Origin: JACQFV01 sp964593585
Lineage (GTDB): Bacteria > Zixibacteria > MSB-5A5 > WJJR01
DNA: 64,000 nt
Direction of reading: 5' to 3'
Assembly (NCBI GenBank): GCA_964593585.1
Contig: CAZQIZ010000004.1
Coordinates: 62,001-126,000, forward strand
How positions within the stretch are numbered: the stretch's first letter is position 1; each line of letters opens with the position of its first letter. The notes below the pieces were generated by a model, which made no database searches, had not been told where the DNA came from, and saw only the letters and a program-made list of their open reading frames with translations. Shown in pieces: positions 35,586-44,606 of this stretch. A program made the translations under genes and the position numbers.

Positions 35586-36095
35586 TCAATCCAGCAATCC
35601 CGGTATCGGATCGATCACCATGCGTCCGGTCGTCAAGTCGATCGACTTGATGAAGACTTCGACCGCCGGGATCATGAACTCCTTGTCGCCATCGCGGCAG
35701 ACATAAATGTCGTTGGCGGCGCCGTCGATAATCTCCACGATCGTTCCCACCGCACGGCCATCGGCGGTGACCACGGTCAGGCCGACGATCTGATCATGGA
35801 AGTAACGTCCCTCCGGCAGTGCGACCCGCTCGGCCGCCTCGATTTCGACATCGCCACCCAGCCAGATCTGCACATCCTCGGGCGTCTGGACCGCGTCGGT
35901 GCGCAGGATCACGAATCCGGCGGCGATCTGGACGGAGAGGACGTTGGCGACGGCAGCCTTGGGGCCCCGGGTGAGCGTTACCCGCTTCAGCGCGGCGAAG
36001 CGCTCCAGATCATCGGCGTAGGGCCAAACGCGGAACGCGCCCTGGATGCCATGCGCCTTGCCGATCTTGCCGAGGGCGACACGGTCGGTCACCAC
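35586..36095 (-). CDS. rimM: 16S rRNA processing protein RimM
   Basis: Ribosome maturation factor that binds S19. The 169-aa product has the N-terminal GKIGKAHGIQGAFRVWPYAD and a C-terminal PRC barrel (YFHDQIVGLTVVTADGRAV, NDIYVCRDGDKEFMIPAV). Seven bases before trmD. Confidence 0.96.
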   Translation of the reverse strand: MVTDRVALGKIGKAHGIQGAFRVWPYADDLERFAALKRVTLTRGPKAAVANVLSVQIAAGFVILRTDAVQTPEDVQIWLGGDVEIEAAERVALPEGRYFHDQIVGLTVVTADGRAVGTIVEIIDGAANDIYVCRDGDKEFMIPAVEVFIKSIDLTTGRMVIDPIPGLLD

Positions 36096-36126
36096 AGCGC
36101 TCCCTCTCCCGCCAACCGAAGGGAGA

Positions 36127-36507
36127 TTACTCCTCCTTCTTGGCGCCGGCGGCCTCGGCCATGCGGGCGCGTTTGCGCGCCTTGACCTTGCCAGCCTTCT
36201 CGGTCACGGTGTCCTTAAGGACGAGATTTGAGTAGTCCTCGCCCTTTTGCGCCTTGGCCCAGATCATGTCCAGTCCGGTATGGACAAACAACGTACGGAC
36301 CGTGTCCGACGGCTCCGCGCCCATCTTGAGCCACTTGAGGGTCTTTTCGATATCGAAGGAGACCTTGCCGGGCTTCTCGGTGGGACGGTACCAGCCGATG
36401 ATCTCAATGAATCGGCCATCGCGCGGCATGCGCGAATCCGCCGCGACCACGCGGTAAAGCGGGGCGTTGCGGCGCCCGCCGCGGCGAAGACGAATGGTTG
36501 CTGCCAA
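36127..36507 (-). CDS. rpsP: 30S ribosomal protein S16
   Basis: A 126-aa S16: TIRLRRGGRRNAPLYRVVAA at the start, RFIEIIGWYRP in the middle. The conserved part ends near residue 85; about 40 further Lys/Ala/Glu-rich residues form an unusually long C-terminal tail. Follows ffh. Confidence 0.97.
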   Translation of the reverse strand: MAATIRLRRGGRRNAPLYRVVAADSRMPRDGRFIEIIGWYRPTEKPGKVSFDIEKTLKWLKMGAEPSDTVRTLFVHTGLDMIWAKAQKGEDYSNLVLKDTVTEKAGKVKARKRARMAEAAGAKKEE

Positions 36508-36555
36508 TCAAAACCTCCGGTGAATATGGTGAATCGTTAACGAGACTCCATGCGA

Positions 36556-37887
36556 TCAGCCCATGGGCATGCCGAACGGCACGCGCAGGGGGCCCTTCTT
36601 GCCTGCCTTGGAGAACTGCTTCATCATCATCTGCATCATGCCGAACTGCTTGATCAGGCGGTTGACGTCCTGAATCGAATTGCCCGAGCCGCGGGCGATG
36701 CGCGCGCGGCGCGCGCCGTTGAGGATTTCGGGACGGCGACGCTCTTCGGGAGTCATCGAGAGGATCATCGCCTCCATCCGCCCCTGCGCCTTGGGATCAA
36801 GGGACATCCCTTTCAACTGGCGCCCCACGCCCGGCAACATGCCGAGGATGGAGTCCAGCGGCCCCATCTTCTTCAATTGCTGCATCTGCTCGAGGAAATC
36901 CTCGAAGTTGAACTGCGCGCGCCGCAGTTTCTCTTCCATTTCGCGGGCGCGCTGGGTGTCGATGGTCTTCTGCGCTTTTTCCACCAGCGAGACGACATCG
37001 CCCATGCCGAGAATGCGCGAGGCCATCCGATCGGGGTGGAAGGGTTCGAGGTCTTCGACCTTCTCGCCGACGCCGGTGAAGAGGATCGGGACGCCGGTGA
37101 CTTTGGCGACCGAGAGCGCGGCGCCGCCGCGGGCATCGCCGTCGATCTTGGTGAAGATCACGCCGTCGATGCCGACTTTGTTGGCGAAGGCCGAGGCCGA
37201 GCTGACCGCATCCTGTCCGGTCATGGCATCGGCGACGAAGAAGGTCTCGGTCGGGCGCAGCCGTTCCTTGATGCCCCTGACTTCGTCCATCAACTCGTCG
37301 TTGACGTGGAGACGTCCGGCGGTGTCCACGATGACCAGATCGCAGTGTGCCTGGGCGGCGGCGGCCAGACCGGCGACTGCCACGTCGAGCGGGGAGCCGG
37401 CGCCGGTGTGCACCGGGATCTTCAACTGCTGGCCGAGTTTGCGCAATTGTTCGATCGCCGCGGGCCGTTGCAGATCACAGGCTACCAGCATTGGCTTGCG
37501 TCCGCTCTTGGCAAAACGCGCCGCGAGTTTCGCGCAGGTGGTTGTCTTGCCCGATCCCTGCAACCCGACCAGCATCCAGATTGTGGGATGGGGCGACTTG
37601 GCGAATTGCACCGGACGGTGCTGGCCGCCCAGGAGCGCGACCAGCCGGTCGTAGATGATCTTGATTATCTGCTGACCCGGCGTGACCGAATTGAGCACCT
37701 CGGAGCCGAGCGACTCGCGCTGGACGTCTTCGAGGAACTCCTTGACGACCTTGTAATGAACGTCCGCCTCGAGGAAGGCGCGTCGCACCTGCTTGAGCGC
37801 TTCCTCGATGTTCTTCTCCGAGACCTTGCCGTGACCGCGCAGAGTCTTGAAGACGCGTTCGAGACGTTCGCCGAGTTGATCAAACAT
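36556..37887 (-). CDS. ffh: Signal recognition particle protein Ffh
   Basis: SRP GTPase that targets membrane proteins co-translationally. The 443-aa product has the helical N domain, G1 GLQGSGKTT at 108-116, DTAGRL near 187 and TKIDGDARGG near 245, and a methionine-rich M domain at the C-terminus (FGMMQMMMKQFSKAGK). First gene of the operon, with a strong promoter about 100 bases upstream. Confidence 0.98.
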   Translation of the reverse strand: MFDQLGERLERVFKTLRGHGKVSEKNIEEALKQVRRAFLEADVHYKVVKEFLEDVQRESLGSEVLNSVTPGQQIIKIIYDRLVALLGGQHRPVQFAKSPHPTIWMLVGLQGSGKTTTCAKLAARFAKSGRKPMLVACDLQRPAAIEQLRKLGQQLKIPVHTGAGSPLDVAVAGLAAAAQAHCDLVIVDTAGRLHVNDELMDEVRGIKERLRPTETFFVADAMTGQDAVSSASAFANKVGIDGVIFTKIDGDARGGAALSVAKVTGVPILFTGVGEKVEDLEPFHPDRMASRILGMGDVVSLVEKAQKTIDTQRAREMEEKLRRAQFNFEDFLEQMQQLKKMGPLDSILGMLPGVGRQLKGMSLDPKAQGRMEAMILSMTPEERRRPEILNGARRARIARGSGNSIQDVNRLIKQFGMMQMMMKQFSKAGKKGPLRVPFGMPMG

Positions 37888-37987
37888 AGTCTATTCCATC
37901 CACCATCCACCGATGGCGCAAAAACACGGATGCGGTTTGAGCCCGCAGCCGTTGCAGCCGAACTAAAGCGGTCCGGCGCAAACTTTA

Positions 37988-38016
37988 AATATACGAGGGG
38001 CTTAGCGGAATTTCAA
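37988..38016 (-). promoter_or_regulatory. Promoter for the ffh-rpsP-rimM-trmD-rplS operon
   Basis: Minus strand TTGAAA (38016-38011), 17-base spacer, TATATT (37993-37988). The transcript would start near 37981, leaving a 5' leader of about 95 bases. The best promoter match in the window; the rest of the 37888-38099 interval holds nothing else recognisable. Confidence 0.75.
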
Positions 38017-38099
38017 GGGAGCACTGCAATCGCCCCGGCACAGGCGCAAGGGACATGGGGGCTTCTCAACGTATTCCCAGACAACACCTTACGTGATTC

Positions 38100-38867
38100 T
38101 CAGCGATTGCGCGAAATGACCAAATCGATCTCGCTGCCCAGCGGGAGTTCTTCACCGGGCGTCTGGACCTGCTCGAGAATTGTGCCGGCATCGCGGTCGC
38201 GATCATAGCGTCGGTCAACCCGTCCGACCAAGAGCCCGCGCTCGCGCAGGAGGATGCGCGCCTCTTCGATATTCATGCCGATCAAATTGGGACACCAGGT
38301 GTAGTCCTCGCGCAGTTCGGCGTTGACGAGCAAATTGACCACGGCGCGTCGCGGCAGACGGCTGCCGGCGCCGGGGATGGTCCCAACCACCGTGCCGGTT
38401 GGCAAGGAGGCGTCCTCGGAGCGGGCGCGTCCGCCGACAATGAACCCGGCCTCCTGCAGGATCAATTCGGCCTGACGGATAGTCTGGCCGCGGACGCGCG
38501 GCACACCGATCAATTGCGACCCGCGCGAGACCACGATACGGAAGAGACGTCCGCGCTTGATCGGCGATCCCGGCCCGGGACGTTGTTCAATGATGACGCC
38601 ATCGGGATACTCGGGAGAGAAACGGCGCTCGACAATCTCCATGTCGCCATCGACCACGGCCAGGATCGATTGCGCCTCCTCCAGTTGATGCCCGACCAAC
38701 GTGGGCGCGGGGATTTCCTCGCCATGCCGGGTGATGATCGGCATCACGACCTTGTCGACCAGCAGGATCAGGGCGGCCACGACGAGGAGCGGAATACCGA
38801 CGATCTTGACCAACCGCCGGAACCACGCCTTACGCCAGGCCCGTTGCCAGGGGGACAGTTCGCTCAC
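38100..38867 (-). CDS. Stand-alone PASTA-domain membrane protein
   Basis: A 255-aa protein with a short cytoplasmic N-terminus, one membrane helix (LVKIVGIPLLVVAALILLV, about 20-39) and three PASTA domains outside (EIPAPTLVGHQLEEAQSIL, IGVPRVRGQTIRQAELIL, CPNLIGMNIEEARILLRE). PASTA domains bind peptidoglycan fragments, normally on a Ser/Thr kinase or a PBP; neither is attached here. It starts at GTG overlapping the rsmB stop (GTGA), so it is coupled to rsmB. Confidence 0.9.
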   Translation of the reverse strand: MSELSPWQRAWRKAWFRRLVKIVGIPLLVVAALILLVDKVVMPIITRHGEEIPAPTLVGHQLEEAQSILAVVDGDMEIVERRFSPEYPDGVIIEQRPGPGSPIKRGRLFRIVVSRGSQLIGVPRVRGQTIRQAELILQEAGFIVGGRARSEDASLPTGTVVGTIPGAGSRLPRRAVVNLLVNAELREDYTWCPNLIGMNIEEARILLRERGLLVGRVDRRYDRDRDAGTILEQVQTPGEELPLGSEIDLVISRNR

Positions 38868-40282
38868 GTTTGCGCGCGTCGCATCCGCGCGGCGAAGACG
38901 CCGTCGAGACCATCTTCCGGCGGGCGGGTGGAGAGGTAGCCGGCGGGAGTGACGTATTTGTGCGGCACCCGGGTCCCGGCGGGCTCGAGCGTAAATTCGG
39001 GATGATCCCGCAGGAAGATCTCGACCACTTGCTCGTTTTCCTGCGGGGAGAGGGTGCAGGTGGAATAGACAAGCACGCCGCCGGGGGCGACATGGACGGA
39101 GGCCGCGGTCAGCCAGATGCCCTGCGAGCGCGACAGACGGGTGATGTCGGCCGGCGACTTGGTCCACCGCACTTCGGGGTTCTTCGGCAGCGTACCGAGC
39201 GCCGAACACGGCGCATCGGCCAGAACCCGCGCGGCGGCGCGATCACCGAGACTGGTGACGTCGGCGGCGATCGGCAGGATGTTGTTGTAGCCCAGACGCA
39301 GCTTGTTTTCGGTCACGCGTTCGAGGCGTTTTTCGCTCTTGTCCACCGCAAGCACCTGTCCGGTCTCACCGACACGCTCGGAGATGGCCAGCGTCTTGCC
39401 GCCGGGAGCGGAGAACATATCGATGATGGTCTCGCCCGGTTGCGGATCGAGCAATTGAATGACCAAACCGGCCGCCGGATTCTGGACCCAACCATACGGT
39501 CCGGCAAAGAGCGGCGAACCGACGGTCAGCGCCGAAGTGGCGACGGACACATAGTTGTGGAACTCCGGATGCACCCGCGCCGAACCCAACTCGTGCTCGG
39601 CAATCATCTTCAAGACCACGTCCGCATCGACACCCTGAGCCAGCCGGAAGAAATAGGACGGCGGGCTGTTGGCCCAGCGTTCGATCCGTTCCGGACGGTT
39701 GTTGCCGAAACGGGTGAAGAGGATTTCAACCAGCCAGTCGGGCATGGAGAGGCGTTCGCCCCAGTAGACCAACTCATTGTCCGTCTGCGGCGGTGCCTGT
39801 TCGGCGGCGCGCAGGTCTTCCTTTTCGCGCGCCGCGCGGCGGAGGACGGCGTTAACCAATCCGGCGATGCCTTGATGGGCGACCGCCTTGGCGGCATCGA
39901 CGGCGGTGGAGACCGCCGCGTGCGGCGGGATGCGATCGCAATCGACGACTTGAAACAAGCCGAAGCGCAGAATCCACTTCACCGGCTCTTTGAGGTCCTG
40001 ATACTTGCCATCGGTGAGATAACGCGCCTGGGCATCAAGACGGCGCATCCGGCGCAAGACGCCGGCGGCCAGATGGATGGCCAACGCGCGGTCGCGCTGC
40101 GACAGATGCGACAGCGCCGCATCCGAATGCCAGATATCGTCGAAATCTTCGCTGCCGCGCAACGAACGGGTGGCGAGGTCATAGGCGACCGCGCGCGGGT
40201 TGTCCGCGCCGTAGGGATTGACAGAGGGACGCGGAGCCTGCGAGGGCTTCCCAGGTCGTCGGTGATTGTTGCGCCGTTCCAT
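38864..40282 (-). CDS. rsmB: 16S rRNA m5C967 methyltransferase RsmB
   Basis: A 472-aa enzyme with an N-terminal NusB-like RNA-binding domain (about 25-165) and a C-terminal SAM methyltransferase domain: SAM motif IIDMFSAPGGKTLAISE, the ADAPCSALG motif and the catalytic-cysteine STCTLSPQENEQV. Coupled to the PASTA gene downstream. Confidence 0.95.
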   Translation of the reverse strand: MERRNNHRRPGKPSQAPRPSVNPYGADNPRAVAYDLATRSLRGSEDFDDIWHSDAALSHLSQRDRALAIHLAAGVLRRMRRLDAQARYLTDGKYQDLKEPVKWILRFGLFQVVDCDRIPPHAAVSTAVDAAKAVAHQGIAGLVNAVLRRAAREKEDLRAAEQAPPQTDNELVYWGERLSMPDWLVEILFTRFGNNRPERIERWANSPPSYFFRLAQGVDADVVLKMIAEHELGSARVHPEFHNYVSVATSALTVGSPLFAGPYGWVQNPAAGLVIQLLDPQPGETIIDMFSAPGGKTLAISERVGETGQVLAVDKSEKRLERVTENKLRLGYNNILPIAADVTSLGDRAAARVLADAPCSALGTLPKNPEVRWTKSPADITRLSRSQGIWLTAASVHVAPGGVLVYSTCTLSPQENEQVVEIFLRDHPEFTLEPAGTRVPHKYVTPAGYLSTRPPEDGLDGVFAARMRRAQT

Positions 40283-40404
40283 GGCGGGCAGAGGTCCTTA
40301 CCAGGCTTATCCTATTGTGATACGGACAAGAACGGCGAATGATCCCCACCTAACAAAAGGTATTTGGGGCAAATCGGACCGGGTGGGGTCCCCGATCTTG
40401 TCTA

Positions 40405-42096
40405 TCAGAGGCCTAAGCCGGGCAGTTTGATACGCTTATCCCGGGCAAAATCGACGGCCTTTTGGTACCCGGCCTCGGCATGACGCATCACCCCGGTGCC
40501 GGGGTCATTGGTCAAAACCCGTTCGAGCCGTCCTTTGGCATCCTCGGAGCCATCGGCCACAATCACCATGCCGGCGTGCTGGGACAGTCCGATGCCCACA
40601 CCGCCGCCATGGTGAATCGAGACCCATCCGGCGCCGGAGATGGCGTTCAGCAGGCCATTGAGCAGCGGCCAGTCGGCCACAGCGTCGGAGGTGTCGGCCA
40701 TCGACTCGGTTTCGCGAAAGGGCGAGGCCACCGAGCCGCAATCGAGATGGTCGCGGCCGATCACAATCGGCGCGCTGATCTTCCCCTTGGCGACCAGGTC
40801 ATTGATGATGAGTCCGAACTTGTCGCGTTCGCCATAACCGAGCCAGCAGATGCGCGCGGGCAGCCCCTGATAACGGACCTTTTCGCGCGCCATGCGGATC
40901 CAGCGGCAGAGCGGCTCGTTGTATGCGAACTCGCGCAGGACCACCTCATCGGTGACAGCGATGTCGGCGGGATCGCCCGAGAGGGCGACCCAGCGGAAGG
41001 GACCTTTCCCTTCGCAAAAGAGCGGGCGGATGTAAGCGGGGACAAAGCCGGGGAAATCGAAGGCGTCGGCATATCCGGCTTTCTGCGCCTGGCCGCGCAG
41101 GTTGTTGCCATAGTCGAAGGCGATCGCGCCGGCCTTCTGCATCGCCACCATCGCCTCGCAGTGCCGGGCCATCGCCGCCATCGAGCGCTGGATGTAACTC
41201 TGCGGATCCTTCTGCCGCAGCGCGATTGCATCGGCCAGACTCAGGCCATCGGGGACGTATCCGGCCAGTTCGTCGTGAGCCGAGGTCTGATCGGTGACGA
41301 TGTCGGGGATCTCGTGACGGCGCACCAGTTCCGGGAGAATTTCCGCGCAATTTCCGACAAGACCGATCGACAACGGTCTCTTCGTCGCGACGGATTCCTT
41401 CACCCAGCGGAGCGCTTCATCTAGCGAATGGGTTTTGCGGTCGCAGTATTCCTTTTCGAGGCGACGGTCGATGCGCGATTCATCGACCTCGACCACCAGC
41501 GCGACACCGCCATTGAGCGTGACCGCCAGCGGCTGGGCCCCGCCCATGCCGCCCATGCCGCCGGTGACGACCCAGCGTCCGGTGAGATCGCCGCCGAAGT
41601 GCTGCGTGGCGACCGCGGCGAAAGTCTCATAGGTGCCCTGCAGAATGCCCTGTGTGCCGATGTAGATCCATGAGCCGGCGGTCATCTGGCCATACATCAT
41701 GAGGCCGAGCGCCTCGAGTCGACGGAACTCCTCCCAATTGGCCCAGCATCCGACGAGATTGGAGTTGGCGATGAGCACGCGCGGCGAGTGCGGATGTGTC
41801 TTGAAGATGCCCACGGGCTTGCCGGACTGGACCAGCAACGTCTCATCGTTGGCCAGCGAGCGCAGCGAGGCGACGATCTGGTGGAAGCACTGCCAATTGC
41901 GCGCCGCTTTGCCGGAGCCGCCGTAGACGATCAACTCCTGCGGATGCTCGGCGACTTCGGGGTCGAGGTTGTTGTGAATCATGCGCAGGGCGGCTTCCTG
42001 GATCCATCCCTGGCAGGTGCGAGTATTGCCGCGCGGGGCGCGCACGGGCTTGTAGGTCGGCATGGGTGTCGCGGGTCTGTTCATGGCTGTTGTCAT
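40405..42096 (-). CDS. hutU: Urocanate hydratase
   Basis: NAD-dependent enzyme of histidine breakdown (urocanate to imidazolone propionate). The 563-aa product matches the family along its length: GGSGKAARNWQCFHQI, TGGMGGMGGAQPLAVTLNGG, IRPLFCEGKGPFRWVALSG, ARICWLGYGERDKFG, and ISGAGWVSIHHGGGVGIG. ATG 42096 follows a GAGG. It lies 47 bases after purL, and no hutH, hutI or hutG is in the window. Confidence 0.97.
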   Translation of the reverse strand: MTTAMNRPATPMPTYKPVRAPRGNTRTCQGWIQEAALRMIHNNLDPEVAEHPQELIVYGGSGKAARNWQCFHQIVASLRSLANDETLLVQSGKPVGIFKTHPHSPRVLIANSNLVGCWANWEEFRRLEALGLMMYGQMTAGSWIYIGTQGILQGTYETFAAVATQHFGGDLTGRWVVTGGMGGMGGAQPLAVTLNGGVALVVEVDESRIDRRLEKEYCDRKTHSLDEALRWVKESVATKRPLSIGLVGNCAEILPELVRRHEIPDIVTDQTSAHDELAGYVPDGLSLADAIALRQKDPQSYIQRSMAAMARHCEAMVAMQKAGAIAFDYGNNLRGQAQKAGYADAFDFPGFVPAYIRPLFCEGKGPFRWVALSGDPADIAVTDEVVLREFAYNEPLCRWIRMAREKVRYQGLPARICWLGYGERDKFGLIINDLVAKGKISAPIVIGRDHLDCGSVASPFRETESMADTSDAVADWPLLNGLLNAISGAGWVSIHHGGGVGIGLSQHAGMVIVADGSEDAKGRLERVLTNDPGTGVMRHAEAGYQKAVDFARDKRIKLPGLGL

Positions 42097-42143
42097 ATTG
42101 CCTCGCTCTCCCCTTCCTGACTCCCCGGCGATCATCTGCTCTC

Positions 42144-44393
42144 TTACGCCACCGCTGCGGCGGTGACCTCCTCCATCAAGGCGGGCAGCGCGGTGAGGTG
42201 CAATTCACGCAGCGCCGTGACCGAATCGTCGATATACGGGCGCATGACCAGACGGTCGGCGACGGTCACATGCCCGAGGAACTGGAAGGACACGTCTTCG
42301 GCGCGCGCGGCGGCCTCGATGGCGGCGCGATCTTCCATCGCAAACGAAATGACGATGCGCGATTGGCTCTCGCCGAAAAGCAAGGCATCGGGACGCCGGT
42401 TCCAGAAGGCAAAGTCCCCCTCGAAGCCGCGTGTACGGTCATCCAGACCGAGACACATTTCGAAGATCGCAACCGCCAATCCGCCATCGGCGCAGTCGTG
42501 CGCGGCACAGATCCACCCTTCGCGGATAGCGCGCATCACGAATCGCTGGACCTTTAGTTCGCGCGCGAAATCCAGCGAGGGCACCTGTCCGGCGACCTGG
42601 CCATGGATGAGTTTCAGATATTCGCTTCCGCCCAGCTCCTCGAGGGTCTCGCCGATTAAGGCCACGCCGTCTTCCGGCTCCTTGAAGTGACCGGTGGTGA
42701 TGAACGCCAGATCCTCGATTTTGCCGATCATGCCGATGGTGGGCGTCGGATAGACCGCGCGGGTCGGGTCTTCGTTGTAGAAGCTGACGTTGCCGCCGGT
42801 CACGGGCGTGCCGAAGGCCCGGCAGGCCTCGCCCATCCCGCGCACGCACTCGGCAAACTGGTAGTACATCTCCGGTTTGTACGGGTTGCCGAAGTTGAGG
42901 CAGTTGGTGATTGCCAGCGGACGTGCGCCGACGCAGACCAGATTGCGCGCCGCTTCGGCGACGGCGATCTGCGCGCCGAGGCGCGGATTGAGATAGCAGA
43001 AGCGGGCGTTGCAGTCGGTGGTGGCCGCCAGCGCGGTGTTGGTCTTGCGGATGCGGATCACGCCGGCGTCCATGCCCGGGCCGAGGGCGGTCCCGGTGCG
43101 CACGCTCTGGTCATATTGCCGGTAGACCCAGGCCTTATCGCAGAGATTGGGCGCGGCGACCATGCGGCGCAGAACATCAGTGAAGTCTTTGGGCAGCGCG
43201 AGCGCTCCGGTGTCGAACGCCGCGAGTTGGTCGAGGTAGCCGGGGCGTTTCTCTTCACGCCGGTATTGCGGGGTTGAGCCGCCGAGCGCCAGCGCCTCGG
43301 CGGGGATGTCGGCCTTGCGTTCGCCGTGGTGATCGACGATAAACCGCCCGCCGGGAATCACTTCGCCGATCTGGGCACAATCGAGCTGCCACTTGGCGCA
43401 GATCCGTTTGATTTGATCATCCTTGCCGATCTTGCCGATCACCAGCATCCGTTCCTGCGATTCGGAAAGCAGGATTTCGTAGGGAGTCATCCCGGATTCG
43501 CGCACCGGCACACGCGCGGTGTCGATGCGGATGCCCTGTCCGCCGCGGAAGGCGGTCTCGGAGCAGGAGCAGGTGATCCCGGCCGCGCCCATGTCCTGAA
43601 TGCCGACCAGCAAGTCCTGATCGATCATCTCCAGCGTCGCTTCCAGGAGCAGCTTCTCGGTGAACGGATCGCCGATCTGCACCTGCGGGCGTTTGGCTTC
43701 GGACTTCTCTGAGAGTTCCTCGGAGGCAAACGTGGCGCCATGGATTCCATCGCGGCCGGTCTTGGAGCCAACCACGAAGACCGGCGCGCCGACCACCGAG
43801 GCCTGCGCCTTGGCGATCTTGTCGGTGCGCACGATGCCGATGGCCAGCGGATTGACCAGCGGGTTGCTGGTATAGGAATCTTTGAAGACAGTCTCGCCGC
43901 CGATATTGGGCACGCCGAAGCAGTTGCCATAGTCGCCGACGCCGCGCACCACCCCGTCGACCAGGTAGCGCACGCGCGCGTTGGCCGGGTCGCCGAAACG
44001 CAGCGAGTCGAGGACCGCAATCGGACGCGCCCCCATGGTGAAGACATCGCGCAGGATGCCGCCGACGCCGGTGGCGGCGCCCTGATAGGGCTCCACCGCC
44101 GAGGGGTGGTTGTGGGATTCGATTTTGAAGACCACCGCGAGCCCGTCGCCCCAGTCGACCACGCCGGCGTTCTCCTCCCCCGCCTTGGCGAGCATCGCCT
44201 CACCCTCGCGTGGCAGGGTCTTCAGCAGCAGAATCGAGTTCTTGTAGCTGCAGTGCTCCGACCACATGACCGAGAAAATGCCCAGTTCGGTCCAGGTCGG
44301 CTCACGTCCGAGGATGGACTTGATTTTGTCGTACTCGTCCGCGGAGAGGCCGTGTTCCTCGACCAGCGCGGGGGTGATGCGGGGTTCGTGCAT
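42144..44393 (-). CDS. purL: Phosphoribosylformylglycinamidine synthase subunit PurL
   Basis: Fourth step of purine synthesis (FGAR to FGAM). A 749-aa small-type PurL that needs PurQ and PurS as partners. Signatures: SVMWSEHCSYKNS, KIESHNHPSAVEPYQGAATG, GIQDMGAAGITCS, and the second-half CAAHDCADGGLAVAI. ATG 44393 is chosen: AGGA lies 7 bases before it, the family starts EPRITPALVEEHGL, and the promoter below would begin transcription after the upstream ATG at 44411. Confidence 0.97.
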   Translation of the reverse strand: MHEPRITPALVEEHGLSADEYDKIKSILGREPTWTELGIFSVMWSEHCSYKNSILLLKTLPREGEAMLAKAGEENAGVVDWGDGLAVVFKIESHNHPSAVEPYQGAATGVGGILRDVFTMGARPIAVLDSLRFGDPANARVRYLVDGVVRGVGDYGNCFGVPNIGGETVFKDSYTSNPLVNPLAIGIVRTDKIAKAQASVVGAPVFVVGSKTGRDGIHGATFASEELSEKSEAKRPQVQIGDPFTEKLLLEATLEMIDQDLLVGIQDMGAAGITCSCSETAFRGGQGIRIDTARVPVRESGMTPYEILLSESQERMLVIGKIGKDDQIKRICAKWQLDCAQIGEVIPGGRFIVDHHGERKADIPAEALALGGSTPQYRREEKRPGYLDQLAAFDTGALALPKDFTDVLRRMVAAPNLCDKAWVYRQYDQSVRTGTALGPGMDAGVIRIRKTNTALAATTDCNARFCYLNPRLGAQIAVAEAARNLVCVGARPLAITNCLNFGNPYKPEMYYQFAECVRGMGEACRAFGTPVTGGNVSFYNEDPTRAVYPTPTIGMIGKIEDLAFITTGHFKEPEDGVALIGETLEELGGSEYLKLIHGQVAGQVPSLDFARELKVQRFVMRAIREGWICAAHDCADGGLAVAIFEMCLGLDDRTRGFEGDFAFWNRRPDALLFGESQSRIVISFAMEDRAAIEAAARAEDVSFQFLGHVTVADRLVMRPYIDDSVTALRELHLTALPALMEEVTAAAVA

Positions 44394-44416
44394 GATAACG
44401 TCCTGTGCCATACGGG

Positions 44417-44445
44417 AATGTAGCTGAAACAAAACACACAATCAA
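44417..44445 (-). promoter_or_regulatory. Promoter for purL-hutU
   Basis: Minus strand TTGATT (44445-44440), 17-base spacer, TACATT (44422-44417). The start site near 44410 supports the purL start at 44393. Confidence 0.55.
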
Positions 44446-44568
44446 GACTCGCGCTCTACGACACGGCAAGCGGAGGCGGGAAGCGTGACATGTTGCGGCC
44501 CACGGGCTCCGCAATTGGACATTTGGCACTGTTGTGATTCCCACCTCCGCCACAGTCAGACTCCGGCA

Positions 44569-44597
44569 TTGAAAACTGGAATCTGATCGCTTATCGT
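44569..44597 (+). promoter_or_regulatory. Promoter for cas12g (possibly leaderless mRNA)
   Basis: TTGAAA (44569-44574), 17-base spacer, TATCGT (44592-44597). The expected start site is only 2-4 bases before ATG 44607, and no Shine-Dalgarno precedes the ATG, so a leaderless transcript is likely. Confidence 0.45.
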
Positions 44598-44606
44598 GCG
44601 AGCGCA

